Assembly: GCF_905220415.1 (NCBI RefSeq)
Contig: NC_059567.1
Span: forward strand, 1,798,001-1,862,000
DNA length: 64,000 nt
Source: Colias croceus
Taxonomy: Eukaryota; Arthropoda; Insecta; Lepidoptera; Pieridae
Direction: 5' to 3'
Shown: positions 19,232-30,980 of the stretch, piece by piece
How the letters are laid out: every line of letters begins with the position of its first letter
How positions within the stretch are numbered: position 1 is the first letter of the stretch
Notes under the pieces: model-generated
What the model saw: only the letters and a program-made list of their open reading frames with translations
Databases searched by the model: none
Told to the model about the DNA's origin: nothing
Made by a program: the position numbers and the translations under genes

Positions 19232-19311
19232 CATTGTTTGGTTTCGCCTGGTAAACAAGACGCCAATGTGATTATTTACAAAAAATAAATTAATATAATC
19301 ATTTCAATTTA

Positions 19312-19996
19312 TTATTGTGATAAGGGCTCAAACAGAGCACATAAAGAATTATTCTGATTATTAACCGGTCTCACTTCTTTTCTATAATATTTTTTGAAGG
19401 TATTTTGTGACCTCCAATTTCCCCTTGCAAGAATTTTATCTATAGATTCACTGTCTAACCAGCTCCTAGAGGCAACAGCTGATCGAACGCTACCAGGAGC
19501 AGCTTCAACACCCGCCTCTCTCAAAGCAGATTTCACCCAACCAGCTATTACAGTTCTAGAAGCGGCTTTCGCCTTGCCACAAACGGTTACAAATAAATTA
19601 TCTACGCTAGCCAAGTTACGCCTATCCATGCCCAGATCTAATAACTTTCTAATCCAAAATACGGGGTCGATATTACAGTTACTTGCGTTTGACAATAACT
19701 TCCAACCTGATTGAACATATTATGAATCCGAGTCAGTCTTAGATCCATGTTTGGGCCAAAAAACTATAGAATTTTCTACGGTACTATCTACATAAAAGCC
19801 TTCTGCAACACTCAAAAGTGTCAAGTCATGTATTCTACGACCTGAACACAATAATAATATAATGGCACAACGGCGTGAAATTTCCCACAAGTTACTACTA
19901 TTCTGCACATTATGATTAGTTAACCATGATATCAAAATGGAAGTATCCCAAATGTTACCCGCGCGCAATTTTGGGCTAGTATTTGCTATAGCTTTT
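19312..19996 (-). pseudogene. DIRS-A tyrosine recombinase, C-terminal catalytic half
   Basis: Minus strand. The first catalytic Arg is in 'SGRRIHDL'; the box II region reads 'GSVRSAVASR', with Gly where DIRS recombinases normally have His; the nucleophile region is 'FKKYYRK'. One in-frame TAA at 19720-19722 interrupts it, with the same frame open on both sides. The N-terminal half is at 22546-23292, separated by LINE-E. Confidence 0.8.
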
Positions 19997-22545
19997 ATTT
20001 ATTTATTTATTTATTTATTTAAATACTTTATTGTACTGCCAAAAAAAAATTACAAAAAGAAAACTTATACTAAAAGAAGACACAGCACAGATGGCGGCCT
20101 TATCACTTATAAGTGATTTCTTCCAGGCAACCAACTAAAGATGTGATAACATAATAGAAAAAGGAGGTGGGTAAAAAGTATGTACGCAAAAATTATGTAA
20201 TATAATACCAATAAAAAAATACTAATAAATATACTATAAATAATACATAGATGTATAGTTAATAGATATCATACATATAAATACGTATATACCTATAATT
20301 ATAAATACATACCATAAATAAAATAAATACATACATACAATACATATATACATAATATAATATGTATAAAAAGGCAAATTACAGCGAAAGAGAGATGATG
20401 AGCTAAACTATCCCGAGTCAAAAGCAAGATTCAGGTAATGACTTCTGACAAGGCTTTTGAATGTGGATAGCGTTTGGGCTTGTCTAATATTTATCGGCAA
20501 GGCATTCCAGAGGTTAATGGTAGTAACCGTAAAGGAATCGCCATAGAAGTGTGTGCGGTGAAAAGGAATACTCAAAACAAGCCTATCAACAGAACGAAGA
20601 GAATAATTTTCACAATGCAGGAAGTTAAATTTATTTTTGAGATAGGAAGGGGTCTTAGGGTCAAAAAGGATACGATATAGTAGCAGCAAATAATGCACAT
20701 TCCGGCGAAGACGGATTGGGAGCCACTTGAGCTTCTTGCGAAAGGAGGAGACGTGATCGTATTTGCGAAGACCAAATACGAACCGGATACCAAAATTCTG
20801 AAGACGCTCAAGTTTGTCTAATTGCTCCACTGATAGATCAGGAAAGCATGCATCAGCGAAATCAATAATAAGTAGGAGTAGGGATTGTGCTAGCATAATT
20901 TTTGTCGATATGGGTAGGAAGTTACGAAGACGCCGTAGAGAACTAGACGTAGCGTAAAATTTCCGACCAAGTTCCTGAATCTGATGGGACCAAGATAAAG
21001 TCTGATCCAAGTGAATACCTAGATTTTTTACATTCTTACTGTAAGGTATGATGACGCCGTGAATATTTATGGAAGGCAATATACCCCAGTCAACCTCAGA
21101 AAGTTGATAAGGACTACCGATAACGATAACCTGGCTCTTTGATGGATTCAACTTAAGGCCGAATTGATCGCACCAACTAACTATGTTAGCCAGTTCGTTA
21201 TTAATAGAGCGAACAGCATTCGGTAGGTCACCAAGCGTTGACTGGACATATATCTGTAAATCGTCAGCAAACATATGGTAGGGAGAAGTTAATAGGGATG
21301 TGAGATTATTGATGAAAATGGCAAAGAGAAGAGGTGACAAGACGCCACCCTTAGGTACACCGGCGGAGACTGCACACCAAGATGAATGTTTTTCATCAAG
21401 CAAAACACGCTGCCGCCGATCGCCCAGGTAACTTCGAAACCAGTCAAGAACTGTTGATGAAAAGTTAATAAGACGTAGCAAACTAAGCAGTATATTATGA
21501 TCTACGGTGTTAAAAGCATTGCTAAAATCCAGGAGTGCTAAAACTGTGAGTTGCTTACTATCCATACCGTGGCGAATGTCATCGGTAACTTTGACAAGGG
21601 CAGTGGTCGTACTATGACCGGGACGGAAACCAGACTGATAAGGACTAAGGATATTATTAGTGTTGAGGAAGGTACTAAGCTGGGAGTGGATAAGACGCTC
21701 AAGTACTTTGGAAAGAAAAGGTAAGATGGAGATGGGTCGGAAATCAGACAAACTTAAAGGATTCGATTTTTTGGGAAGAGGGATGATATGAGCGTCCTTC
21801 CAGGCGCTAGGAAATGTTCCGGAGATAATTGAAAAATTTAGGATATGGGTGATGATGGGAATAATGATATCAAGGATAGGAATGATCATATTACGACTGA
21901 TAAGATCAGTACCGATGGCATTCGACGATATGGACAGGATTGTCTTCTTAACGTCATCAACAGAACTTTGTTTAAAAATAAAGGGAGGAAAATCAGGAGT
22001 AGAAACGGTAGATAGATTTTTGAGAGTAGAGGCATTTTTTACGGTATCGTTAAGAATAGATGGAGACGCAAAGTGAGAATTTAAATTATCAATATTGATG
22101 TTGCAAGAAGGGAACGTATGGGAAGATTTACCAACTCCTAGAGATTTTAAAAATTTCCAAATTTTAACAGGGTCGCCGTTTTCGACCGACTCATGAATAT
22201 GGCGTCTTTGTGCATCCCTACACAATACGTTGCAACGATTACGGATAGTTTTATATTTGTCCTGCATCTCGGTTGATTTGGCCGTCTTCAGTTTAGTCTT
22301 TGCACGATGTTTTTTGCTAAGAAGAGATTTAAGTTCAGGCGAAAGCCAAGGGGCAGGAGTGTGCTTCTTTTTCACGGGCCTTAAAGGGGCATGCTTATCA
22401 TACAAAGCAAGCATAATGTCGTTAAATATATTCACTTTAAGGTCCATTGTTTCAGCATCAAAAACTGCTTGCCAATCACATTCGGAGGCATCCAATTGAA
22501 GTTGGTCGTGGTCCATACCGGCAAAATTACGCAGCAGGATAGAGG
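19997..22545 (-). mobile_element. LINE-E: 5'-truncated non-LTR retrotransposon inside DIRS-A
   Basis: Inserted in the recombinase gene on the same strand. The 3' end is a (TAAA)n tail (19997-20022 on the plus strand) after a 380-bp 3' UTR of AT-rich repeats. The 5' end is truncated within the endonuclease-to-RT linker. The protein resembles LINE-F (50.7-63.4 kb). Confidence 0.88.
20408..22516 (-). CDS. LINE-E reverse transcriptase, open but 5' truncated
   Basis: 702 residues open from 22516; upstream codons ('RNFAG') are also in frame up to the truncation near 22545. The N-terminal 170 residues are the linker after the lost endonuclease. The reverse transcriptase has 'DFRPISIL', 'SGFRPGHST', 'LDFSNAFNTVDH', 'GVPKGGVLSPLLF' (Lys-Gly for Gln-Gly) and FADD near residue 413. 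The C-terminal domain ends in the family's normal tail. The frame is undamaged, so the insertion is fairly young, but without an endonuclease it cannot move itself. Confidence 0.9.
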   Translation of the reverse strand: MDHDQLQLDASECDWQAVFDAETMDLKVNIFNDIMLALYDKHAPLRPVKKKHTPAPWLSPELKSLLSKKHRAKTKLKTAKSTEMQDKYKTIRNRCNVLCRDAQRRHIHESVENGDPVKIWKFLKSLGVGKSSHTFPSCNINIDNLNSHFASPSILNDTVKNASTLKNLSTVSTPDFPPFIFKQSSVDDVKKTILSISSNAIGTDLISRNMIIPILDIIIPIITHILNFSIISGTFPSAWKDAHIIPLPKKSNPLSLSDFRPISILPFLSKVLERLIHSQLSTFLNTNNILSPYQSGFRPGHSTTTALVKVTDDIRHGMDSKQLTVLALLDFSNAFNTVDHNILLSLLRLINFSSTVLDWFRSYLGDRRQRVLLDEKHSSWCAVSAGVPKGGVLSPLLFAIFINNLTSLLTSPYHMFADDLQIYVQSTLGDLPNAVRSINNELANIVSWCDQFGLKLNPSKSQVIVIGSPYQLSEVDWGILPSINIHGVIIPYSKNVKNLGIHLDQTLSWSHQIQELGRKFYATSSSLRRLRNFLPISTKIMLAQSLLLLIIDFADACFPDLSVEQLDKLERLQNFGIRFVFGLRKYDHVSSFRKKLKWLPIRLRRNVHYLLLLYRILFDPKTPSYLKNKFNFLHCENYSLRSVDRLVLSIPFHRTHFYGDSFTVTTINLWNALPINIRQAQTLSTFKSLVRSHYLNLAFDSG

Positions 22546-23292
22546 TGGGTTAGAATTTAGGAGGACTTTTAATATCTGTTTTACTAAAATATTCGAACTT
22601 AACTTAGAATTGTCCTCCGTTTTACATAAAGTGGACACGACTGATTTATGAACTAAAATTGTCCTATATGCAAGTTTTTCGACTAAATGCAAATCAGCTA
22701 AATATTTGGCTAAATCAGATCCTGTTGGATTCTTAATGTCGACATTGTGTTTTAAACACCAATTAATCCACCGTTCCCAAGCAGGTTTATACGTTTTAAG
22801 AGTAGAGCCTCGCCATCCTGACCGCAAGAGCGATTTTTGCTGGCTTGACCATGTTTCTAATGCTTGCGTCCACCCCCACATTTCCAAATTTCGAGAACCA
22901 TATTCTTTACCTTTGGTGGAGGGAGGCCCGTGGTCAGATCTATTAGTTTGGTCTCCAGGTGGCGGACGGTGAAGGGTGGAGCTATCGCTCGCGACTTCAG
23001 ATCTGCTCTCCAAAATGCCCGCGGCCACCTCGGTGCTACTATTAGGTACATACCTTTCGCTCGATTGAGATGCATCAAAACTCGGGGCAGGACACTCGGA
23101 GGAGGAAATACCCACGCTAACCTGAACGTCCACTCCCAAGCAAACGCATTGTGTTTCCATGCTTGTCGATCCCGTTGGTCTAGACTCACATATTTGGGTA
23201 CCACATGAGCTCGTGTTGAAGCGAACAGATCTACATCTGGCACTCCCCATTTCGCAAACACTAGATTTGTCGTTGTAGGTAGTAAATGCCAT
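22546..23292 (-). pseudogene. DIRS-A tyrosine recombinase, N-terminal half
   Basis: Overlaps the pol C-terminus in another frame, as in known DIRS elements. The core-binding domain is recognisable at 'GSTLKTYKPAWERWINWC' and the helices that follow; the N-terminal 140 residues of the open frame are the shadow of pol and may not be translated this way. It is interrupted at about 22546 by LINE-E. Confidence 0.75.
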
Positions 23293-23343
23293 TCCGCGGG
23301 GGACATGTTCCGCGATAGGCGATCTGCTTCCATATTGTAACTA
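22857..23343 (-). pseudogene. DIRS-A pol C-terminal domain
   Basis: Continues RNase H from 'NMEADRLSR', then the post-RNase H domain of DIRS pol ('DVDLFAS', 'YVSLDQRDRQAWKHNAF', 'WVFPPPSVLPRVL'). It ends at 22857. The preceding residues of the same protein are at 35684; LINE-C sits exactly between them. Confidence 0.85.
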
Positions 23344-23824
23344 ACTCGAGAACAGGTGGCGCTAGTGCCATACGTAACATCAGCTCTCGAGTTTTTTACA
23401 ATTTAAAATTATTAAAAGTACAAAAGTTAATAAAAAAGTGTGTTCAAATTAACAAGTAATCAATAAATAAGTGCGATTAATGTTATCTTCGTCAACAACC
23501 TGCGATTTACGTGGAAATACGGAATTCAAAAAACCATCACATACAACGACCGTTACGTCAAATTTGGAACAAAGAAAGTTGGAGACAGTAACTATATTTA
23601 AACCTAATAAGTAGTAAGTAAAGTATCGGAAACAAAACGTAAGTAAAGTATCGGAAACAAAACGTAAGTAAAACACAATTATTACAGATTTTAACTTATA
23701 AAATTGACATTTAGGTGTCATTAAACAAAGAACAGCTGACCAACAATTATAATATTTCGTCACACATTAAGTACCTATGTAACGGTTTAAATATACATTG
23801 TACGACTTTATTTGAACTTATAAA
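23344..23824 (+). other. LINE-C 5' UTR
   Basis: 480 bp from the DIRS-A junction to the ORF1 ATG. It contains a direct repeat of 'AAGTAAAGTATCGGAAAC' near 23615 and 23640 and a GC-richer start ('CTCGAGAACAGGTGGCGC'). No coding content. Confidence 0.6.
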
Positions 23825-24763
23825 ATGGATAATATAACTATCAGAAAGAAAACACTCCCTAAACAAAGGTCTGAATCAAATCTACAAGAAATATTAAATG
23901 ATTCTTTTTTAAGTTTATCCAGTTCAAGTTACACGGATTTATCTACAAAGACAAGTCAACATATATCTACTCCAAATACCTCAATAGTGTTCAATGAGAA
24001 TCAAGAAATAAGCAAATTACAAACCGAATTAATATCCGCACAAGAATCTATCTATAACCTAACAAAACAATGTTATAATCTTAGACAAACATTACACAAA
24101 AGTGAGAAAAAAGTACAGAATTTGATAAGTATAATTTTAAATACTAAATCGGATAAAACATTAACAGGTATCTCGAATAAAACGCCTATAAAACAGACAA
24201 TAATGAATATAAGTTTTAAAACACCACGGCACTCACCTTTAAAATACTACAACGAAAATATATTTATTCACAACACTTATCCTAAAATCAAGCAAAAAAC
24301 ATTAATTAACTTACAACAAAAACACAATTCTCATAGCTTTACTACTGATATGGGTTTGGATAAAAATACTTTAAACTATAACATAACTAAGCCACTAATA
24401 TTAAATAAGGAATGTGACGGTACCGACAAAAATAAAATTACCAATTGTCAACAAACCATAACAGATGTCAGCACAAAGGTAATAAAACGTAAAATTATAA
24501 TTATGGGTGATGAACGCGTTAGAAATTTGTCTATAAGTATGCTGGAAAAACGGAAAAATAAGTGGAACGACTGTTATGAAATATTTGGCTTGACAAAACC
24601 GCATGCTTCTTCAAGTGAAATTTTAAACAGCTGTGAAAGTTTGATACAATCTGTAAATAATGAAGATATATTAATATTGGGCTTAGGTTCCAATGACAAA
24701 AATCCATATATTCTAATTTCAAATTTACTAAAATTATTGGGAAAATTAAAAAATAATAAAATA
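23825..24763 (+). pseudogene. LINE-C ORF1, N-terminal part, with SGNH-esterase-like domain
   Basis: Starts at the ATG at 23825. The Ser/Thr-rich N-terminus is followed by a coiled coil (about residues 55-100), a basic linker, and from about residue 218 a segment with the layout of an SGNH hydrolase: strand 'KIIIMGDERVRNL', then 'SLIQSVNNEDILILGLGSND'. CR1-group ORF1s are known to carry esterase domains. The first block reads GDE where the catalytic GDS would be, so catalysis is doubtful. It is interrupted at about 24764 by the 1 kb hairpin repeat; the rest is at 25769-26212. Confidence 0.65.
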
Positions 24764-25768
24764 TTTACCCGACTACGGCAAAGCAAAAGGAGGGTTATGA
24801 TTTTGACAGGCTATGTATGTATGTATGTATGTATGTATGTATGTATGTATGTATGTTCATCTGTTCCCTCGTAACGTCTAAACTACTTATCAGAATTTGA
24901 CAAATGACATATCATTAGAAGCGTCTTAATTGTCCGCTGGCTATAGGCTATATAGAGTTTCACAAAATCTAATGTGGCGTCCTCTATCGGACAAAACATA
25001 CAGAGTAAAAAAATAAAGTTAAGATAAATATCCCGTGTTTGGTATCATTTGAAAGCGCTTTCCTTGTACATTTTGAATATATATATATTACTAGCATTTG
25101 CTCGTGACTTTACCTGTATTCATGGGCTGATTGCATATAATTCACATCTTTTCGTCCATAGCTTCTTTATTAGTTCATCAGTTTAACTTTTGTTAATATT
25201 ATGCCCCCAAATACACTTTAACACCAAAATAGTACAAATAATATAAAGTGAAAAAACTAAAACCCAACTACGACAATAACCGGCGCTGAAAAAGTATAAA
25301 ACAAGATTTCAGAATACTGAACTGAACAAAGTTGCTAATGTAGTTGCAAGTAAATGGACACAGTAGACTCTACCCAGATGCCTTCGTTGTAAATTGACAA
25401 TAATGTCATACAATACTATTCTGAAGTATGCAATATTCCACTATGTAAAGATAAATTTTCATGTTTGGAAAGGCGTAGTCACACGTTGTTGAAGTGCTAC
25501 GGTAGATAGGTATATTATGTAACGTGTGACTACGCCTTTCCAAACATGAAAATTTATCTTTACATAGTGGAATATTGCATACTTCAGAATAGTATTGTAT
25601 GACATTATTGTCAATTTACAACGAAGGCATCTGGGTAGAGTCTACTGTGTCCATTTACTTGCAACTACATTAGCAACTTTGTTCAGTTCAGTATTCTGAA
25701 ATCTTGTTTTATACTTTTTCAGCGCCGGTTATTGTCGTAGTTGGGTTTTAGTTTTTTCACTTTATATT
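24764..25768 (+). repeat. 1 kb hairpin repeat, copy 1
   Basis: Starts TTTACCCGACTACGG, has a (TATG)n run at about 24812-24855, and ends in a 529-bp near-perfect palindrome with arms 25240-25487 and 25521-25768 (248 bp each) around a 33-bp loop. It has no coding capacity. Copy 2 is at 31166-32171. It splits ORF1 of LINE-C. Confidence 0.9.
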
Positions 25769-26212
25769 ATTATATTAAATGTAAAATATAACCGTTACTT
25801 GAATGAGAAATTTCTTAATACAAAAATGAAACTTTTTTTAAGAGGACATACAAATTGTACATATATTGATATTGATGAAGATTATACATTTTATAATTCC
25901 AGACTTAATTATATTGAAAATTTAACAAATAAATTAAATATGGAAATTGACAGCTTAGAATATGCAAATACATTTTTAAATCCCAAAAATATTAAAAAAA
26001 GGCTTGCTTCTGCAAAAAAATGCAATTCATTCCAAAATAATCAAAACAATTCCTATCCAGTAAAAAAAGGAACTATTCCCTATTATTTTAAGAGGTCAAA
26101 AAATGTTTTACATACTCTAAAACCGAACCAGTTAAATGAGGACATACCAAATAGTAATTTAATATTGAAAAATAAAAATACTCCATCAAATTCAAAATTT
26201 TTTCGTATCTAA
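25769..26212 (+). pseudogene. LINE-C ORF1, C-terminal part
   Basis: Continues ORF1 after the hairpin repeat in a compatible frame ('NVKYNRYLNEKF' onward), giving the last strands and helices of the esterase-like domain, then a basic Asn/Lys-rich tail. It ends at a TAA at 26210-26212. ORF2 starts in an overlapping frame with no ATG nearby. Confidence 0.6.
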
Positions 26213-26222
26213 AACACAATTT

Positions 26223-27365
26223 TTGACAATTTTACATCAAAATATAGCCGGAGCTATTAATAAGTCAGAAGAACTATATTTGGCAATATCACAACTAGAT
26301 AAATCACACAACATTGACATAATATGTTTATGTGAAACGTTTATTAAAAAAGGAAATGAACAGTTACTTAAATTACCAGGATATAAATTAATATCATCAT
26401 TTTCTCGTAAACAAAGAAGAGGTGGAACATGTATTTTGGTTAAGCATGACATTCCATGCACCAATCTAGACTTCATAAGGGATTATGGTTGCAATTTATT
26501 ATTTGAATGTTGTGGTATAGAATTAAAGCACTTAAATACAGTGATAATTTGTATATATAGAATCCCTAGTCAAAACATAAATATTTTTATAGGAAATCTT
26601 CAGGATATATTACAAAGGATTGGATTTAAAAATAAAAAAATAATATTATGTGGAGATTGGAATATTGATATTCTTAAAAAGACTAAGTTTTCAGATGAAC
26701 TCATTACTTTACTACAGAACTTTAATATTGAATGCTTAATAAAAACACCTACTAGGAAAAATGCATGCATAGACCAAATAGCAACAAATATAAAAAGAAA
26801 TGTGAACACAGAAGTACTACACCTCGGTTTGTCAGACCATGAAACGGCACAGATATTAAAGTTAGTATGACAAAGCGCAAAACAAACGTATCCTGGTTTG
26901 AGACAAAAAGAGACTACTGTAATGAGAATATTCGTAAATTTTGTGAATTTATGTCATCATTAAGCTTCTCCGAAACACATGAATTTAATAATTTAAATGA
27001 ATGCTTTAATGCTTTTTATGAGTTATTCAAACTGTTTTATGATCTCTGTTTTCCTATTATTAAGATAAAGAGAAGTACAGGAAAATCTAATCTTAACTGG
27101 ATAACAAAAGGATTGAAGAAATGTTGTATAAGAAAGCGACAACTTTATCTTAAAAATATATATATTAAAAAAATGTATACTCATAGTTGGAATCATTATG
27201 TGAAATATAAAAATATACTAAAAAGGTGCATTCTTAAGTCAAAACAAATTCAAAGTGAAAAATTTATTAAATTGGCAAAAAATAAGAACAAAGCTTTATG
27301 GCAAATGATATCTAATAATATTAATGACGAAACTAATATTACAGAAATTGAAGAGATTGTAGGTA
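26223..27365 (+). pseudogene. LINE-C ORF2, endonuclease and linker, frameshifted
   Basis: APE endonuclease with 'LHQNIAG', 'LCETF', 'RRGGTCI', 'CGDWNIDI', 'CIDQI' and the catalytic 'LSDHE'. A frameshift near 26868 separates it from the linker (26867 onward). It is cut by DIRS-B after 'EIEEIVGN'. The next codons of the same protein are at 33727 ('NKIYNSMNEIC'), in frame when DIRS-B is removed. Confidence 0.85.
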
Positions 27366-27515
27366 ATTATATTTTATCGCTTCATTCTTCAGATATTATT
27401 TACTATGTAGTCCCCTTTTTCAATGCTAGCAACCACGCACGCCTTTAGATTTTATTTTTTTTTTAATTGAGGGTATTACGACCTGACAAGTATTTGCTTG
27501 CTTTGTACGATATCC
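27366..27515 (+). repeat. DIRS-B left inverted terminal repeat
   Basis: Reverse complement of 33537-33665, nearly exact ('CGCTTCATTC', 'TATTTACTATGTAGTCCCC', 'GACCTGACAAGTATTTGC'). Confidence 0.85.
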
Positions 27516-27571
27516 ATTCCTTTTTCGTGCGCCGCAACGTACGGACGTCTTAAATAAGTGCAAGTTTCGTC

Positions 27572-27736
27572 ATGTTGGAGAGAAATTCAAAGGAGAAAAT
27601 TGATTATTATCGTATGAAGTTTGTGAAGTTGAAGAAAAAACATCGTCGCATAAAACCTATAATATCATCTTCGGAATCCGAAGACGACACAAGTAAGTAC
27701 TTTGGAGTTTTTAAGTGTCTTTGTTTCGATCTGTAA
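27572..27736 (+). CDS. DIRS-B gag N-terminal reading frame
   Basis: ATG at 27572; 54 residues, basic then acidic ('KEKIDYYRMKFVKLKKKHR', then 'SSSESEDD'). This looks like the start of a DIRS gag, and a splice-donor-like AAGTAAGT follows at about 27690, so the remainder of gag (28668 onward) might be joined by splicing. That is inference. Confidence 0.5.
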   Translation: MLERNSKEKIDYYRMKFVKLKKKHRRIKPIISSSESEDDTSKYFGVFKCLCFDL

Positions 27737-27805
27737 TACGACAAATGAAAGTTTCTTATAACTTACGAAATTGAAGCGTTGAAAAATATTCAAATATTTT
27801 TCGTT

Positions 27806-28590
27806 TATACCTGGAGGTTGTCCGAGATGGCATCACGAAGGTAATCATGATTTCTAGAAGTGAAATAATATTTATATATTACTCAACTTATACCGGGAGG
27901 ATGTCCGCGATGGCATCACAAAGGTTATGTAATTTTTTACTTTAGAGTACATACTTATGTATCATTAATGTATTGATATACATATTTATACCGGGAGGAT
28001 GTTCGAGATAGCATCACAAAGGTAATTTAATAGCTCACGATTTCTAGAAGTGAAATAATATTTATATATTACTCAACTTATACCGGGAGGATGTCCGCGA
28101 TGGCATCACAAAGGTTATGTAATTTTTTACTTTAGAGTACATACTTATGTATCATTAATGTATTGATATACATATTTATACCGGGAGGATGTTCGAGATA
28201 GCATCACAAAGGTAATTTAATAGCTCACGATTTCTAGAAGTGAAATAATATTCATATATTACTTAATTTATGCCGGGAGGATGTCCGCGATGGCATCACA
28301 AAGGTTATGTAATTTTTTACTTTCGAGTACATACTACATACTTAAATATCATTAATGTATATATATATATACATATTTATACCGGGAGGATGTTCGAGAT
28401 AGCATCACGAAGGTTAAAATCGAAAATTTTTAATAGAATAAGAAATAAAAATAAAAGCCGGGAGGATATCCGCGATGATATCACAATGGTATTGGAAAAT
28501 TATAAATCTTTATTGGTATATAATTACTTATTTAATAATTATTGCCAGCTTACCAGGAGGCTATTCGAGATAATAGCACGATGGCTTGTT
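27806..28590 (+). repeat. interspersed 32-bp repeats in DIRS-B
   Basis: Nine copies of a motif like 'CCGGGAGGATGTCCGCGATGG' followed by CATCACAAAGGT, at about 27808, 27895, 27988, 28080, 28180, 28270, 28380, 28458 and 28550. Intervals are 78-110 bp and AT-rich; alternating intervals resemble each other, giving a higher-order unit of about 190 bp. Copies alternate between 'TCCGCGATGG' and 'TTCGAGATAG' forms. Confidence 0.85.
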
Positions 28591-28667
28591 AGTTGAATTT
28601 CAACTTATGTAAAAAATAAAATAACCCTAAATCATAATTTTATAAGTACCCTCGATAACAAAACTTT

Positions 28668-29520
28668 TTGTTACCGGATCCAGATATCCTAGTAACTGAT
28701 ACACCGACAAATTCTTTGCCGGGAATTATGAACAATATGGCTGATCCAGCTGTACTTCAAGCAAATGAACCAGTAACAGTTGATACCACGGCCCCTCAAT
28801 CGGAGCCTGTCGACTTAGAACCTGATATCTTAGCAGCATTGGGTGAAGCTAATGATGTGATTCCAGATATGTTGAAAAAATTCTCGAAAGTCTCGTCAAA
28901 ATATGGTTGCCGAGCCTTAAGAAAGGGTTGATAGAGGAATCAAGGGAAAGTTTTCTAAAAACTTGTTAGATTCCCGAAAATTGCGTATTGCTCCAGGCTC
29001 TTACATAAAATCCGGAGATTCAGGCTGCTACCCTATGCTGAATCCGGTAAATTCTGGGATAAGAAAATGGCGAATTCACAGCAACAATTGGGGGCCGTTA
29101 TAACAGGCGTTAATAGGGGCTTAAACGTAGTTGGCTTGCGTAGTTACAAAAATAAGATGGAGGCCAATAAGTTTATAAGTATATATGTCGCATATTCTCG
29201 GACCTCCATCATCGACAAATTTTTTTGCAAGTTGTCGATCATTCTGAAAGGTATATTAATGCATTGTTTGGAGACAATTTATCTAATAAAAAGCTTCGAA
29301 GGTTACAAAGCAAGGTCAATAAATAAAGATAACATCCTCTACACCAAAACCTTCTAGTTCACATGCTTATGCAGCACACACATCTCGCAGTAGTTTCCAG
29401 GGAAACTGGCAGACACCTTCTCGCTTTCAGTCAAACAGAGGGGGGGGGGGAGCGAGGAGGTTACAAGAGGAACATACAGAAGACCAACCCCCTATTCGTA
29501 GTCAAAGATGACCAGCTCGA
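28668..29520 (+). pseudogene. DIRS-B gag, decayed
   Basis: Fragments of a DIRS gag in several frames: an acidic segment with 'LEPDILAALGEA' (28668-28931), 'NSQQQLGAVITGVNRG' at about 29067, and a Gly/Arg-rich tail with a 10-base G run near 29440. At least four frame changes or stops separate them. Confidence 0.65.
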
Positions 29521-30980
29521 GCTAATATTGTGCACCAAAATAACAATAAAAAATTACGTTATTTTACAATTGTTGACGTAAAATTACTAATAATACAACC
29601 GTTCTTAAATGGGTTAAAGACGGTGTGGATTTACAATTTTCTAATGAAGTTTTTCAAAATTCAGTGCGTACTCAATTTTGGTCGGGGCAAGAGAAAGCTG
29701 ACGTGTCTGTGGCAATAAAATATAACCTTATAGACTTGGGAGATATTGATGTTTGAAACCCAGTAAAGGGCAAATATATCTCAAATATATTCTTAGCACA
29801 TAAATCAAACGGCGGTAAAAAATGCATACTTAATCTTAATAAATTTATATCAAAATATCACTTTAAAATCAAAGATCATAGGACGCAATAGACCTTAAAG
29901 AAGCCTACCTTTTAATGCCAATTGAGCCGGTATTTCGCAATTTTTTTTCCGTTTTCATTTTATAAATAACAAAGGTAATAGTGTAAAACTTAAGAGTTTA
30001 AGGGTCTTTTCTATTGCGCTAAGAGTGTTTACTAAATTAATGAAGGAAGTTATAGCATTCTTAAGCCGAGGTTTTTAAGTCTGTAATTTACCTCGACGAT
30101 ATTTTATGTATAGGTAAAAATTATACAGAATGCCTAAATAATTTAAACGAGACAATAAAACTATTGTCTTGTTTAGGCTTTGTAATCAATATTGAAAAAA
30201 CTTCATTGATTCCAAGTCAAAAATTTAAATTCCTTGGGTTTATATATGATTCATGTAACCTAACTTTCTTTGTCTGCTGATAAACGTAAAAACATTGCAC
30301 ATTCAGTTAATAAATTTCCAAAATTACCTATTTGTACAACCCGAGAATTTTCACACCTAATAGGTGTCTTGGTTGCTACCAAGCTGCTGCTTGTCCTGCT
30401 ATTAAATAGGGTGGCTATAAACTAAGATATTAGAACGTCAAAAATATTTATTTTTAAATCATTATAACAATAATTATGATTCCAAAATTCAGTTATCAAA
30501 TTATATTCTGTGTGAATTAAATTGGTGGTCACAACAGATATAAAACAAATTTTATGAAATCTCCAAAATTTACATTAGAGATTTTTTCAAATGCCTCAAG
30601 GACAGGTTGGGGTGTCGTTTGCAATAATAAACATGTTGTTTTGAGTGCATGGTTCATGGAAAAAAGGTGAAAAAATCTGTCTCATAAATTATTTAGAGCT
30701 GCCTTTTTAACTTTAAAAACATTCGCAAATACCTATTCTAATTGTGCAATATTACTGCTGTTAGTGCCTAACATAAATAGAATGGGCGGCATAAAATTTC
30801 CCCACCTTAACAAACTAACAAAGCAACTGTGGCAATGATGCGAGCATCGAAACATGGTGGTTCGCGTCTTATATTAATAATAAAGAATAAAGATAATGTC
30901 GACACTGACACAGAGCCAAGAAGAATAAATCCTCATATCGAATGTAGTTTATGCAATGAAACATATTAAAGAATTTGGAA
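29521..30980 (+). pseudogene. DIRS-B pol (reverse transcriptase and RNase H), decayed
   Basis: Pieces in order: 'DGVDLQFSNEVFQN', 'CILNLNKFISKYHFK', 'LKEAYLLMPIEP', the catalytic 'VIYLDDILCIG' (about 30077), 'GFVINIEKTSLIPS', RNase H 'FSNASRTGWGVVCNN' (about 30585), 'INRMGGIKF' and a post-RNase H segment. Many stops. The order and motifs are those of DIRS pol. Confidence 0.75.

Noticed and set aside
27806..28590. CRISPR-like look of evenly spaced 32-bp motifs
   Set aside because: Intervals are AT-rich, alternate in similarity and vary in length; the setting is a eukaryotic DIRS element and no cas-like gene exists.
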